Of a stretch of DNA of 44,018 bases, positions 1 to 6,569 are shown in pieces. Position numbers and translations under genes: made by a program. The notes beneath the pieces are model-generated. The model ran no database searches, was not told the origin of the DNA, and saw only the letters and a program-made list of their open reading frames with translations. Position 1 is the first letter of the stretch, and every line of letters starts with the position of its first letter. Source of the DNA: a virus. The stretch covers positions 1 to 44,018 of the IMG/VR virus record IMGVR_UViG_3300049717_000050; one strand, 5' to 3'.

Positions 1-182
1 GTGACGCCGCCTGGGACGCCGCCTGGGCCGCCAGTGACGCCAGGGACGCCAGGGACGCCAGGGCCGCCGCCAGGGCCGCCAGGGCAGCCAGGGCCGCCTG
101 TGACGCCGCCTGGGCCGCCGCCTGTGACGCCGCCAGGGACGCCAGGGTCGCCAGGGTCGCCAGGGTCGCCGCCAGGGACGCC
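1..182 (+). repeat. 9/12-bp codon-repeat tract (copy 3, second part) and terminal redundancy
   Basis: The tract consists of in-frame units of the form WGK-GHC-GCC with an optional extra GCC, encoding Arg, Ser, Trp or Cys followed by Asp, Ala or Val and then Ala. Positions 1-170 match 43858-44018 base for base except that this end has one more 9-bp AGGGACGCC unit near position 50. This is the overlap that closes the genome. Confidence 0.85.
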
Positions 183-251
183 GAACGAGATCAGCAGCTC
201 GCCGATCTTCGCGAGCTGGCCTCCTGCCCTTGGATGGAGAGTGCCAAGTGA
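1..251 (+). CDS. Ala-rich repeat protein copy 3, C-terminal part (wraps from window end)
   Basis: This is the 3' part of the gene that starts at 43362. The frame that is open at 44018 continues in phase at position 171, after the duplicated end sequence is merged, and stops with TGA at 249-251. The joined protein would be 245 residues. Positions 1-182 encode the low-complexity Ala/Arg/Asp/Trp/Cys tract. The end encodes the charged tail that begins ERDQQLADLREL and finishes CPWMESAK, nearly identical to the tail of copy 2 at 41082. The stop overlaps the GTG of the next gene by four bases (GTGA). Function is unknown. Confidence 0.75.
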   Translation, partial: DAAWDAAWAASDARDARDARAAARAARAARAACDAAWAAACDAARDARVARVARVAARDAERDQQLADLRELASCPWMESAK

Positions 252-1249
252 TTACCCACCACGGATACAAGACCATCCCGACATCGAAGGTCAAGGCTCC
301 CGGTGACATCGAGAAAATCCGCCGCGAGCGCCACACGCTGGAGCTGGCCGAGTCGCTGGCCACCACGGGCGGTAAGCCGGCGGATCCCATCATCCTCGAA
401 TGGGGCACGTGGAAGCTGCTAGGAGGTCGCCACAGGTTCGCCGCTGCGCTCAACGCTAAGCTCAAGGAGGTCGACGCCCTGCTGCTCGAAGGAACGCCAG
501 AAGAGCTTGAGGCCGCGTGCCTGGTCGAGCAGGTGAAGCGCAGGACGGCCACCGATGCCGAGACTGCCAGACTGGTAGAGCTTCTTCACCCAACGCCCGA
601 GCAGACGTTTCCAGACGTCGAGGACGAGCCTATGGCGCAACCAACCATCGTAGAAGAACTCATGGAGCAGATCTTCGGTAAGCCGGTAGACCCTGCTGTG
701 CTAGGGATGGAGCCTCGACGAGGCCCTGGCCGACCGAGCACAGGCAAGGCTGCCGCAGTGGCAAAGGTGGCAGCTATCACCGGGAGAACCGAGTCGGCCG
801 TCAAGCAGGCCGACTACCGATCCCGCCACGAGGACGACGATGGAGGTCACGAGGACCCGTCCGGCTGCCTCGACACCATGGGACTCCTGGTCCCGTCAGA
901 GGTGCAAGCCGACGCATGGGTCGAGGCGCAGTTCCTAGAATCCGTCGAGAAGTCGCTGGTAAAGCTGCAAGGCGACTGCAAGCGACACACGAGCGTCGGG
1001 TACAACACCTACTCGCTTCTCTACGAGGCCATTCACACGGCGGCGGCCATGGCCCGCTCGAAGATGCCAGCTAGCGTCTGCCCGCACTGCAAGCTCACGT
1101 CGTTGCGCAAGGGATGCCTGGCCTGCCGTGGGCGCGGATGGCTGCGAGAGCGCGAGATGGCCAACGTGCCGGAAGACCTGCTGCTGACTGGAAATGGCTC
1201 CGGGGTGTACGTCGATGGCGAATGGACGCCGCTGCACAAGGTGAAGTGA
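248..1249 (+). CDS. ParB/Srx-fold domain protein with C-terminal zinc motif
   Basis: 333 residues. The N-terminal region (about 8-95) has the ParB/sulfiredoxin-type layout, with PIILEWGTWKLLGGRHRF at about 47-63 matching the family's nucleotide-binding GxxRHR motif. A basic GPGRPSTGK linker follows. The C-terminus has a DnaJ-like CPHC...CLACRGRGW zinc pair at about 278-298. The GTG start is chosen because it overlaps the upstream stop as GTGA and has GGAG eight bases before it. There is no ParA neighbour, so plasmid-type partition is only one option. Phage proteins with this fold can also be nucleases, transcription regulators or modification-linked enzymes. The fold call is fairly safe; the role is not. 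Confidence 0.7.
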   Translation: MITHHGYKTIPTSKVKAPGDIEKIRRERHTLELAESLATTGGKPADPIILEWGTWKLLGGRHRFAAALNAKLKEVDALLLEGTPEELEAACLVEQVKRRTATDAETARLVELLHPTPEQTFPDVEDEPMAQPTIVEELMEQIFGKPVDPAVLGMEPRRGPGRPSTGKAAAVAKVAAITGRTESAVKQADYRSRHEDDDGGHEDPSGCLDTMGLLVPSEVQADAWVEAQFLESVEKSLVKLQGDCKRHTSVGYNTYSLLYEAIHTAAAMARSKMPASVCPHCKLTSLRKGCLACRGRGWLREREMANVPEDLLLTGNGSGVYVDGEWTPLHKVK

Positions 1250-1268
1250 TGGGCGCCAGAAACACAAA

Positions 1269-1306
1269 CGGCCCACTTGACTCGCGTCGGTGGGCCGCTG
1301 TAGGGT
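1269..1306 (+). promoter_or_regulatory. Perfect 8-bp stem hairpin overlapping a sigma70-like promoter candidate
   Basis: CGGCCCAC (1269-1276) and GTGGGCCG (1290-1297) form a perfect stem with a 13-base loop. The loop begins with TTGACT (1277-1282), which lies 18 bases before TAGGGT (1301-1306), a possible -35/-10 pair. Transcription from it would begin near the GTG at 1314. No T-run follows the stem, so a terminator is less likely. Confidence 0.35.
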
Positions 1307-1313
1307 TTCCTTT

Positions 1314-1622
1314 GTGGAGAAAACTGAGGTCACGATACATCCTGCGAAGAAGAATCGCAAGACGCAGAAGCGCAGGATGCAACGGAAGCTTGCAGAGCAC
1401 CGACTGCGTATCAAGATGCTATCTCTCGACACGCCTGAATGGTTCGACCGCGAGCGCGCCACAAGGTATTCCATCAACCGAATCGAAGCTATCGTCTCAG
1501 CCGTCACGGCTTGGAGACTCGCTCTCCCAAAAGATACCAACGCCATTGGCACCGTCTGCGGGAAAAGACCGCAGGCGGAATCCGCCAACATCAATCCGAG
1601 GGTCGTTCTGGAAGGGACATGA
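1314..1622 (+). CDS. Hypothetical basic protein
   Basis: 102 residues, very basic in the first third (KKNRKTQKRRMQRKLAEHRL), then a mixed region with TPEWFDRERATRYSINRIEA. No family recognised. A GTG at 1290 is in frame but lies in a hairpin; the GTG at 1314 has TAGGGT eight bases upstream and directly follows the promoter candidate. The basic head suggests nucleic-acid binding, by composition only. About 220 bases without a convincing gene follow. Confidence 0.5.
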   Translation: MEKTEVTIHPAKKNRKTQKRRMQRKLAEHRLRIKMLSLDTPEWFDRERATRYSINRIEAIVSAVTAWRLALPKDTNAIGTVCGKRPQAESANINPRVVLEGT

Positions 1623-1841
1623 GCACGCGAGAAGACGCAAGCTCATAAGGGCGGTCAACGACCTGGCACGAAGTGGAACGCCACGCACTGCCGGTTTCCA
1701 GGTTAGACACGTAGACGCCAGACTCCACTACGACCAAGGACGTCATAAGAAGCACCTAGAAGCTCCGAGACCGGATCCGGAGACGGGCAGGACTTTGTCT
1801 TGATGAAGTTTCACGCTTTACAAAGTGTAACGGAGAACACA

Positions 1842-2039
1842 ATGACAATGCCAGTACGAGCCGTATCTGAAGAGAGCCACAACCAGACCATGCGTGAGCC
1901 TTCACAAGTCCGAACTCTGTCGGCAGAGGAGATCGCCAAGCTGGCGACGCTCTACACGCCACCGAGCAAGCGAGAGAAGGTGGTCTCTCCGTTCCCAGCC
2001 AGGAAGCCAGCGCAAGACAAGTGGAGGCCACGCCGATGA
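1842..2039 (+). CDS. Hypothetical small protein
   Basis: 65 residues, no recognised domain. A Leu-Ser-Ala-Glu-Glu-Ile-Ala-Lys-Leu helix sits in the middle and a Pro/Lys/Arg-rich tail at the end. The ATG at 1842 is supported by GGAG six bases upstream. A GTAACGGA half-match to the dispersed inverted repeat lies at 1828-1835, directly over the ribosome binding site. The stop overlaps the next start as ATGA. Confidence 0.6.
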   Translation: MTMPVRAVSEESHNQTMREPSQVRTLSAEEIAKLATLYTPPSKREKVVSPFPARKPAQDKWRPRR

Positions 2040-2254
2040 AGATGAACGTATGGGTATCACTCGTGCGCTGCTACGGTGGCGATGACGGGGAAGGCATGCG
2101 CCTGTGCGTGCGGGCCAATGGCTCACGGGCAAAGATCGTCGAGGTCACGATCTCGGGTGCGGAGAACATCGCCAACCTGATGACCATGCGTGAGTGTGAT
2201 GGATCGGCCATTGTGCCGGGAGATGGCGGGGAGGAAGTTGTCACGTGCAGCTAG
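2036..2254 (+). CDS. Hypothetical small protein
   Basis: 72 residues starting MKMNVWVSLVRCYGGDDGEG. It looks like a small beta-rich protein and has no recognised domain. It is tightly coupled: the start overlaps the previous stop by four bases, and the end overlaps the helicase start by ten bases, so the three genes are probably co-translated. Confidence 0.6.
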   Translation: MKMNVWVSLVRCYGGDDGEGMRLCVRANGSRAKIVEVTISGAENIANLMTMRECDGSAIVPGDGGEEVVTCS

Positions 2255-4836
2255 GATTATTCGACGCCGCACCAGTGCGACGCGAGACGCAAATAAGTAA
2301 CATTCCGTTACCGAACCCGTCCGGGCTCAAGGCGCGGACGTACCAGGAAGAGGCGTTCGCAGGCGTCGAGAAGCAGCTTGCGGACAACCGGAGCACCCTG
2401 CTCGTGCTTCCCACCGGCAGCGGCAAGACGTTCATCTTCTCGCGCATCGCCCACGGATGGCCTGAGCGTGCCTACGCTCGCGAGCTGAGCGGACGCGTAC
2501 TCGTACTTGCCCACAGAGACGAGCTGCTACAGCAGGCCCGCCAGCGCATCGCCAAGGAGACTGGTGAACTGGTAGGTCTCGAGCAGGCGGAAGCGCGGGC
2601 AGGGCTTGAGCGCATCGTCGTGGGCAGCATCCAGACGCTCTGCCAGCCTAACCGGCTTGCGAGCTGGAAGAAGGACACCTTTGGGCTTGTAATCTGCGAC
2701 GAGTGCTTCCCGGCCGGGACGCTCGTAGACGGATTCCCGATTGAGGACTTTCGCGAAGGTGACTGGGTCTGGTCCGTTGACCACTCCAGCGGAGACTTAG
2801 TCCGAAGGAAAGTTGTTCGCAGGTTCGTAAAAAAATCACACTCTCTCACGAAATTGCGGTATGGTGCGACCGAGACAGTATCGACCAACAATCATCCGTA
2901 TTTCGTGAAAGGACGTGGATATGTCGAAGCTCAATCGGTTGTACCAGGGGACTTGCTGTGTGTGTGGGGAGCCGTTCACCGGAACTCTCTGGAATGTCAA
3001 TCGCCCACCGAAGCTATGCAAAAAGCCGGAGTGCAAGAACAAGCTATCCTCGCTCACGATGGCGAAGACGAACACGGTCCACGCGAGCGCCAGAATGAAG
3101 ACGCGCAACCCAATGCACAGGGACGACAACCTGAAACGGATGAAGGCAACCCTAAAGCGAATTGGACACAAGCCATCCGTTCGTGGTGGAAACGGCTGCG
3201 GGGCGACAAAGGCAGAAGAGGCGGTGGCAAACGCCTTTGGGTGGCCAATGCAGGTGGTTGTTCGGACGAACATGCCTCGGGTGTCAGGGTATCCGAGTTG
3301 CTACAAGATCGACGTGGCAAACCCATCTCTCAAGGTGGGAGTGGAGGTGGACGGCTTCTCCCATACTTCACTTGCGAGGAAGGCCCAGGATGCGAAAAAG
3401 GACGCCTTCTTACGTGGGTTAGGGTGGATAGTGCTGAGAGTGTCGAACCGGCAGGCGCTGGAGGAACTGTCGTCTACAATCTCGAAGTTGAGGGCTCTCA
3501 TACCTACTTCGCCAACGGCACCTTAGTCCACAACTGCCATCACGGTCCATCGCCGAGCTACAAGCGCGTCTTCGAGCACTTCGGATCCGCGAAGCTGCTC
3601 GGGGTCACGGCCACTCCCGACCGGGCGGACGAAAAGGCCATGGGCCAGGTGTTCGAGTCGGTGGCATTCGTCTACGAAATCGAGGACGCCATCAACGACG
3701 CATGGCTGGTGCCCATCCGCGTGCGCCAGGTGTTCATCGACGCCATCAAGCTGGCATCGTGCAGGACCACGGCCGGCGACCTGAACCAGGGCGACCTGGA
3801 TGCTGCCATGGCCGTCGAGGAGGCGCTTCACGGCGTCGTCAATGCGACCATCGAGCAGGCCGGCGACAGGAAGACCATCGTCTACACGACCAGCGTGGAC
3901 AACGCCACAAGGCTGGCTGAGATCTTCAACCGCTACCAGCCGAACACCGCCCGTGACGTGAACGGAAAGACTCCCATCGATACGCGCCGGCAGATTCTTG
4001 CAGGGTTCGAGCGCGGCGACTTCCAGCGCCTGGTCAACTGCGGGATCGCAACCGAGGGCTTCGACTGCCCGCCCGTGAGCTGCATCGCCCAGGCGCGCCC
4101 AACGAAGAGCCGTAGCCTGCACGCGCAGATCGTCGGGCGTGGCCTGCGCCCCGTCTACGCCAGCGGATTCGACCTCGAGACCGTGGAAGGGCGGCGGCAG
4201 GCCATCGCAGCCGGCAAGAGCGATTGCCTCGTGCTCGAGTTCACAGGCAACAGCGGCAAGCACCGACTCTCTAGCGCGGTGGACATCCTCGGAGGGCGAT
4301 ACGACGAGGACGAGGTAGAGGCCGCCAAGAAGCTCGTCCAGGCCAAGCCTGGCATGCGAGCAGACGAAGCGCTGGCCGTTGCCCACGCCGAGGCCGAGAA
4401 GCGCAGAGCAGACGAATCGGCGAAGCGGGCTCGCCTCAAGGCGACCACGAAGTACAGCACGCGCGACTTCTCGCCGTTCGATGTACTAGGCATCAAGCGC
4501 ACCAAGTCTGACGACTGGGGAGACAGGTTTGGCGGTGCTATCGCAACAGACAAGCAGGTCGGCTACATGCGGAGCATGGGCATCGACGTTCCAAAGGACT
4601 GCACCAAGACGCAGGCGATGCGCCTAATAGGGGCCTGCCAGAATCGGAAAGCAGAAGGGCTTGCAAACTACAGTCAGGTCGTGAAGCTCGGACGCGCTGG
4701 CATCGACGGGTCCAAGCTGCGCTGGCAGCAGGCCGCCGATCTGTGCTGGGAAGTGCAGCAGGCAGGAGGTCGCCCGAGCGCCGAAGTGGTGGACAGGATT
4801 TTGAATCGAGAAAGGAGTGCCGGTGAAGATGGCTGA
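2245..4836 (+). CDS. SF2 DEAD/DEAH-type helicase interrupted by an intein
   Basis: The reading frame has 863 codons. Removing the predicted intein (residues 154-430) leaves a 586-residue helicase. Motifs in order are a Q-like TYQEEA (about 32-37), Walker A PTGSGKT (56-62), LAHRDELL (about 88), the split DE|CHH box (152-153 then 431-433), VTATPDR (454-460), KTIVYTTS, GIATEGFDCP and QIVGRGLRP. This resembles RadD/type III restriction-like phage helicases that unwind DNA in replication or recombination. The C-terminal 150 residues are outside the helicase core and unassigned. The GTG start has GAGGAAG about nine bases upstream. One of the dispersed inverted repeats lies inside codons 18-23. Confidence 0.92.
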   Translation: MQLGLFDAAPVRRETQISNIPLPNPSGLKARTYQEEAFAGVEKQLADNRSTLLVLPTGSGKTFIFSRIAHGWPERAYARELSGRVLVLAHRDELLQQARQRIAKETGELVGLEQAEARAGLERIVVGSIQTLCQPNRLASWKKDTFGLVICDECFPAGTLVDGFPIEDFREGDWVWSVDHSSGDLVRRKVVRRFVKKSHSLTKLRYGATETVSTNNHPYFVKGRGYVEAQSVVPGDLLCVWGAVHRNSLECQSPTEAMQKAGVQEQAILAHDGEDEHGPRERQNEDAQPNAQGRQPETDEGNPKANWTQAIRSWWKRLRGDKGRRGGGKRLWVANAGGCSDEHASGVRVSELLQDRRGKPISQGGSGGGRLLPYFTCEEGPGCEKGRLLTWVRVDSAESVEPAGAGGTVVYNLEVEGSHTYFANGTLVHNCHHGPSPSYKRVFEHFGSAKLLGVTATPDRADEKAMGQVFESVAFVYEIEDAINDAWLVPIRVRQVFIDAIKLASCRTTAGDLNQGDLDAAMAVEEALHGVVNATIEQAGDRKTIVYTTSVDNATRLAEIFNRYQPNTARDVNGKTPIDTRRQILAGFERGDFQRLVNCGIATEGFDCPPVSCIAQARPTKSRSLHAQIVGRGLRPVYASGFDLETVEGRRQAIAAGKSDCLVLEFTGNSGKHRLSSAVDILGGRYDEDEVEAAKKLVQAKPGMRADEALAVAHAEAEKRRADESAKRARLKATTKYSTRDFSPFDVLGIKRTKSDDWGDRFGGAIATDKQVGYMRSMGIDVPKDCTKTQAMRLIGACQNRKAEGLANYSQVVKLGRAGIDGSKLRWQQAADLCWEVQQAGGRPSAEVVDRILNRERSAGEDG
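2297..2311. promoter_or_regulatory. Dispersed inverted repeat, site 1
   Basis: GTAACATTCCGTTAC, with 5-bp arms GTAAC/GTTAC around ATTCC. The same 15 bases occur at 7444, 15492 and, reversed, 25015. Here it lies inside the helicase gene, 53 bases after the start. The left flank AAATAA is AT-rich like the other sites. A repressor operator or stoperator-like roadblock is inferred. Confidence 0.6.
2704..3534 (+). mobile_element. Intein (277 residues) in the helicase DECHH box
   Basis: Splicing signals in the helicase frame are complete. Block A is CFPAGTLVDG starting with Cys1 (residue 154), block B contains TNNHPYFV, and VVPGD follows. Block F is VYNLEVEGSHTYF, and block G is NGTLVHN followed by Cys+1 (residue 431). 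The penultimate His and terminal Asn are present, so class 1 protein splicing that restores DE-CHH is expected. The roughly 170 residues between blocks B and F are hydrophilic and low-complexity in this frame. They show no LAGLIDADG or HNH motif, because that DNA encodes an endonuclease in another frame. Insertion in a catalytic motif is typical of inteins. Confidence 0.9.
2921..3526 (+). CDS. Vsr/EDxHD-like homing endonuclease nested out of frame in the intein
   Basis: 201 residues, in a different frame from the surrounding intein (codons start one base later). The N-terminus has a zinc-finger-like set, CCVC (12-15) with C33 and C38. A PD-(D/E)xK/Vsr-like core follows: KAEEAVANAFG (97-107), YKIDVANP (128-135), VEVDGFSH (141-148), D157, then GLGWIVLRV (167-174). 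The E-x-D-G-x-x-H...D arrangement is that of EDxHD homing endonucleases, known as freestanding partners of split inteins. The ATG at 2921 has AAAGGA (2908-2913) seven bases upstream. The TAG stop lies within the codons of intein block G. It probably cuts intein-less helicase alleles. Confidence 0.82.
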   Translation: MSKLNRLYQGTCCVCGEPFTGTLWNVNRPPKLCKKPECKNKLSSLTMAKTNTVHASARMKTRNPMHRDDNLKRMKATLKRIGHKPSVRGGNGCGATKAEEAVANAFGWPMQVVVRTNMPRVSGYPSCYKIDVANPSLKVGVEVDGFSHTSLARKAQDAKKDAFLRGLGWIVLRVSNRQALEELSSTISKLRALIPTSPTAP

Positions 4837-5188
4837 CGCAAACGAAAAGCAGAACCAGCGACGCGAGCTGAGCAAACGAGCCTGGGCGGAAGCCTTTAAG
4901 CGACTATTCGCAGCTGCCGGCTCTGACTGGCCCACCGGAACCAACCTCTCAACGCCAGAGATAGACCGCGCCGAGAAGGAGGCCAACGAAGCCACCGAGG
5001 CTTACGCGCAGACGGGCCGGGCTGGGGCACGCGAGGCGCTGGCAAAGTGGGAAGCGCTCATGATGCTCGCAATCCAAGCGACCAAGGGCAAGCGCGGCTG
5101 CGACGAGTGCGGACAAGAGAAGGTCGTCGAAATCGTAGACAAGGACGGCCGACGGTCGTGCGGGCGATGCCTAGCCGGTACGGAGTAA
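4823..5188 (+). CDS. Hypothetical protein with C-terminal zinc motif
   Basis: 121 residues from GTG 4823, which lies five bases after AAGGAG; ATG 4829 is an alternative. The helical charged body (RRELSKRAWAEAFKRLF, EKEANEATEAYAQTG) ends with a CDECG...CGRC zinc-knuckle-like pair. It overlaps the end of the helicase gene by 14 bases, so it is co-transcribed. No family recognised. A zinc ribbon next to a helicase suggests a DNA-metabolism accessory role, by context only. Confidence 0.6.
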   Translation: MKMADANEKQNQRRELSKRAWAEAFKRLFAAAGSDWPTGTNLSTPEIDRAEKEANEATEAYAQTGRAGAREALAKWEALMMLAIQATKGKRGCDECGQEKVVEIVDKDGRRSCGRCLAGTE

Positions 5189-5300
5189 AGCACGGCCTTC
5201 CCGGCTATTCGGAGCGTGGCACGAAATCAAACTGCAACTCTACCACCAAGCCGTCGACGAAGGATTCTGGCGACGAGAAAAGGCTGACTGCAATGCTTGA
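5178..5300 (+). other. Coding-like stretch without a start codon
   Basis: The frame reading SKARPSRLFGAWHEIKLQLY through HQAVDEGFWRREKADCNA to TGA (5298-5300) looks like the end of a real protein, but no ATG, GTG or TTG precedes it. It begins within the last codons of the preceding gene in the +1 frame. It could be a frameshifted extension of that gene (programmed, or a sequencing or assembly error) or a remnant. Confidence 0.3.
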
Positions 5301-5487
5301 AACCACTGTCAAATTGCGAGGAATTGGGGTAAGTCCATTGTGTGCTCTACGGCTTGCAATCTGGAAGGTTGAGAGACGAAAGCCGGTCGGTGAGTGCACG
5401 TGTCTGAAGCGAACGGAGCGCGGAGTGAAGACGAGCTGCGACGAGATAGCGAGGAAGTCTTGGCCGGTGAAGACGAGCGTTACGTGA
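5294..5487 (+). CDS. Doubtful small ORF
   Basis: 64 residues from the ATG at 5294, basic and with four Cys. The start overlaps the end of the 5178-5300 stretch, and the stop (5485-5487) overlaps a GTG that could start the HNH gene as GTGA. That spacing is gene-like, but the sequence matches nothing I know and would overlap the long form of the HNH gene by 94 bases. Confidence 0.25.
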
Positions 5488-5774
5488 GGTGGGTCGGTTC
5501 CGGGCGATGCTGCGCTCCAGGTTGCAGGAACATGAGCGGGCCACCTCATCATCCCCGCCACAACGTAGGCATGGCGATGAGGGCGCACGACCACCGGGTG
5601 GCCCCCCTGTGCGTTGACTGCCACACCAGCATTCACAGTCTGACGTGGGGTCGGTTCAAGGGGTGGGTGAGAGACCAAGTGAGGAAGTTTCTGGACGAGC
5701 AAGGTGCAGAGCTACGAAAACAGTACCTAGAAAGCAAAGGAGTGAACGATGAAAATTCAGAATTCCCAAGGTAA
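5394..5774 (+). CDS. HNH-type protein (DUF968/recombination-nuclease-like)
   Basis: 126 residues from GTG 5394. GTG 5400 and GTG 5484 (GTGA overlap, 96 residues) are alternative starts. The core RWVGSGRCCAPGC, then GPPHHPRH, then RAHDHRVAPLCVDCHTSIH, has paired Cys and His typical of HNH folds and resembles phage DUF968 proteins. These are found with recombination genes and probably nick or cut DNA. The acidic N-terminal 30 residues may not be part of the protein. The gene overlaps the next one by 26 bases. Confidence 0.65.
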   Translation: MHVSEANGARSEDELRRDSEEVLAGEDERYVRWVGSGRCCAPGCRNMSGPPHHPRHNVGMAMRAHDHRVAPLCVDCHTSIHSLTWGRFKGWVRDQVRKFLDEQGAELRKQYLESKGVNDENSEFPR

Positions 5775-6318
5775 GTCGATGTCGCTTGAAGAGGTGGCTA
5801 ACCTGCCTGTGCCAAAGGCAGAAGGCGACGGCGACACGGCAGAGGAAATGCTGGTGATTGAGCCGTCAGCGACTTCGGTAGCCGTCCCAGCGCGCCCGAG
5901 CCTGCTGGTGGAGATGGACGTCAACTCGAACCTGAAGCCTCGGATCCTTGCCCACGTGGGGCGTATGCGAGCATGGGACCTGCGCAAGCTAGACATCGAG
6001 ATGCGTGCCCGTTTCTCCGCTTCTCTTGACGTGCTGGCGGAGTCGTTCGGCGCCCTCGAAGACTGCCTCATGGCGCTCGCCCAGCTCGGCTTCGAGGCCA
6101 AGACCACGCCGGCAACCCGCATCGCCTCCAAGCTCGCCGTGGGTACTCCAGTCACCCTGCGGGCCGACATCCGAGCGACGTTCGCTCCGATCTACACGGA
6201 CGAGCAGCTGGACAGCCTGACCGTGGTGCGCACGACCGACACGCACGTGCAGCTCATGGCCGGCGACAGCAGCAACATCGGGCTCGTCCGCATCATTCAC
6301 GTCGATCTGAAGCAGTGA
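5749..6318 (+). CDS. Hypothetical early protein
   Basis: 189 residues starting MKIQNSQGKSMSLEEVANLP. It has an acidic, Pro/Ala-rich N-terminus followed by a helical region (about 65-115) and a beta-rich end with VRTTDTHVQLMAG. No family recognised. It is well started, with AAAGGAG seven bases before the ATG. Its stop overlaps the next GTG as GTGA. Confidence 0.65.
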   Translation: MKIQNSQGKSMSLEEVANLPVPKAEGDGDTAEEMLVIEPSATSVAVPARPSLLVEMDVNSNLKPRILAHVGRMRAWDLRKLDIEMRARFSASLDVLAESFGALEDCLMALAQLGFEAKTTPATRIASKLAVGTPVTLRADIRATFAPIYTDEQLDSLTVVRTTDTHVQLMAGDSSNIGLVRIIHVDLKQ

Positions 6319-6491
6319 CCACCGAGGCCAACAAGCTGTTGCGCAACCTGGTCGATGCGCTACCAAAGACCGAGTTCTGGCCTCCCGTACTTCACATGGC
6401 AGAGAAGGCTGCAAGAGCGTTTCTAAATCCAGACAAAAAGCGCAAGGTCAAGAAGTTTGTTGCACCTACATCTGACCTACGGCATCCTTAG
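6315..6491 (+). CDS. Small basic hypothetical protein
   Basis: 58 residues from GTG 6315, overlapping the previous stop by four bases. It reads MTTEANKLLRNLVDALPKTE and ends in a Lys/Arg-rich stretch (PDKKRKVKKFVAP). It is the last gene of the left rightward block, and the convergent late block ends 79 bases further on. No recognised domain. Confidence 0.55.
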   Translation: MTTEANKLLRNLVDALPKTEFWPPVLHMAEKAARAFLNPDKKRKVKKFVAPTSDLRHP

Positions 6492-6527
6492 TTTGTGAGT
6501 CGCGTTACTTCAGACGTTCGAGGGTGG

Positions 6528-6562
6528 GCCGTTCCTGCGAAAAGCGGGTGCGGCTCTTTCTC
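6528..6562 (+). terminator. Possible terminator between convergent gene blocks
   Basis: An imperfect stem is formed by GCCG (6528-6531) with CGGC (6551-6554) and inner CCTGC with GCGGG (one G-T pair) around a GAAAA loop. TCTTTCTC follows. It sits in the 78-base gap between the convergent genes ending at 6491 and 6570, where a rightward terminator is expected. The T-run is weak. Confidence 0.35.
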
Positions 6563-6569
6563 GTGCGAC

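Noticed and set aside
1114-1803. 229-codon plus-strand frame overlapping the ParB-like and basic-protein genes.
   Set aside because: It overlaps better-supported genes in other frames and has no initiation signal; only its last 60 codons lie in otherwise empty sequence.
1828-1835. GTAACGGA half-match to the dispersed inverted repeat.
   Set aside because: Only one arm matches and the other arm is absent, so it is not counted as a fifth exact site.
3523-4386. 287-codon minus-strand frame opposite the helicase.
   Set aside because: Antisense shadow of a conserved helicase core, without family motifs or initiation signal.
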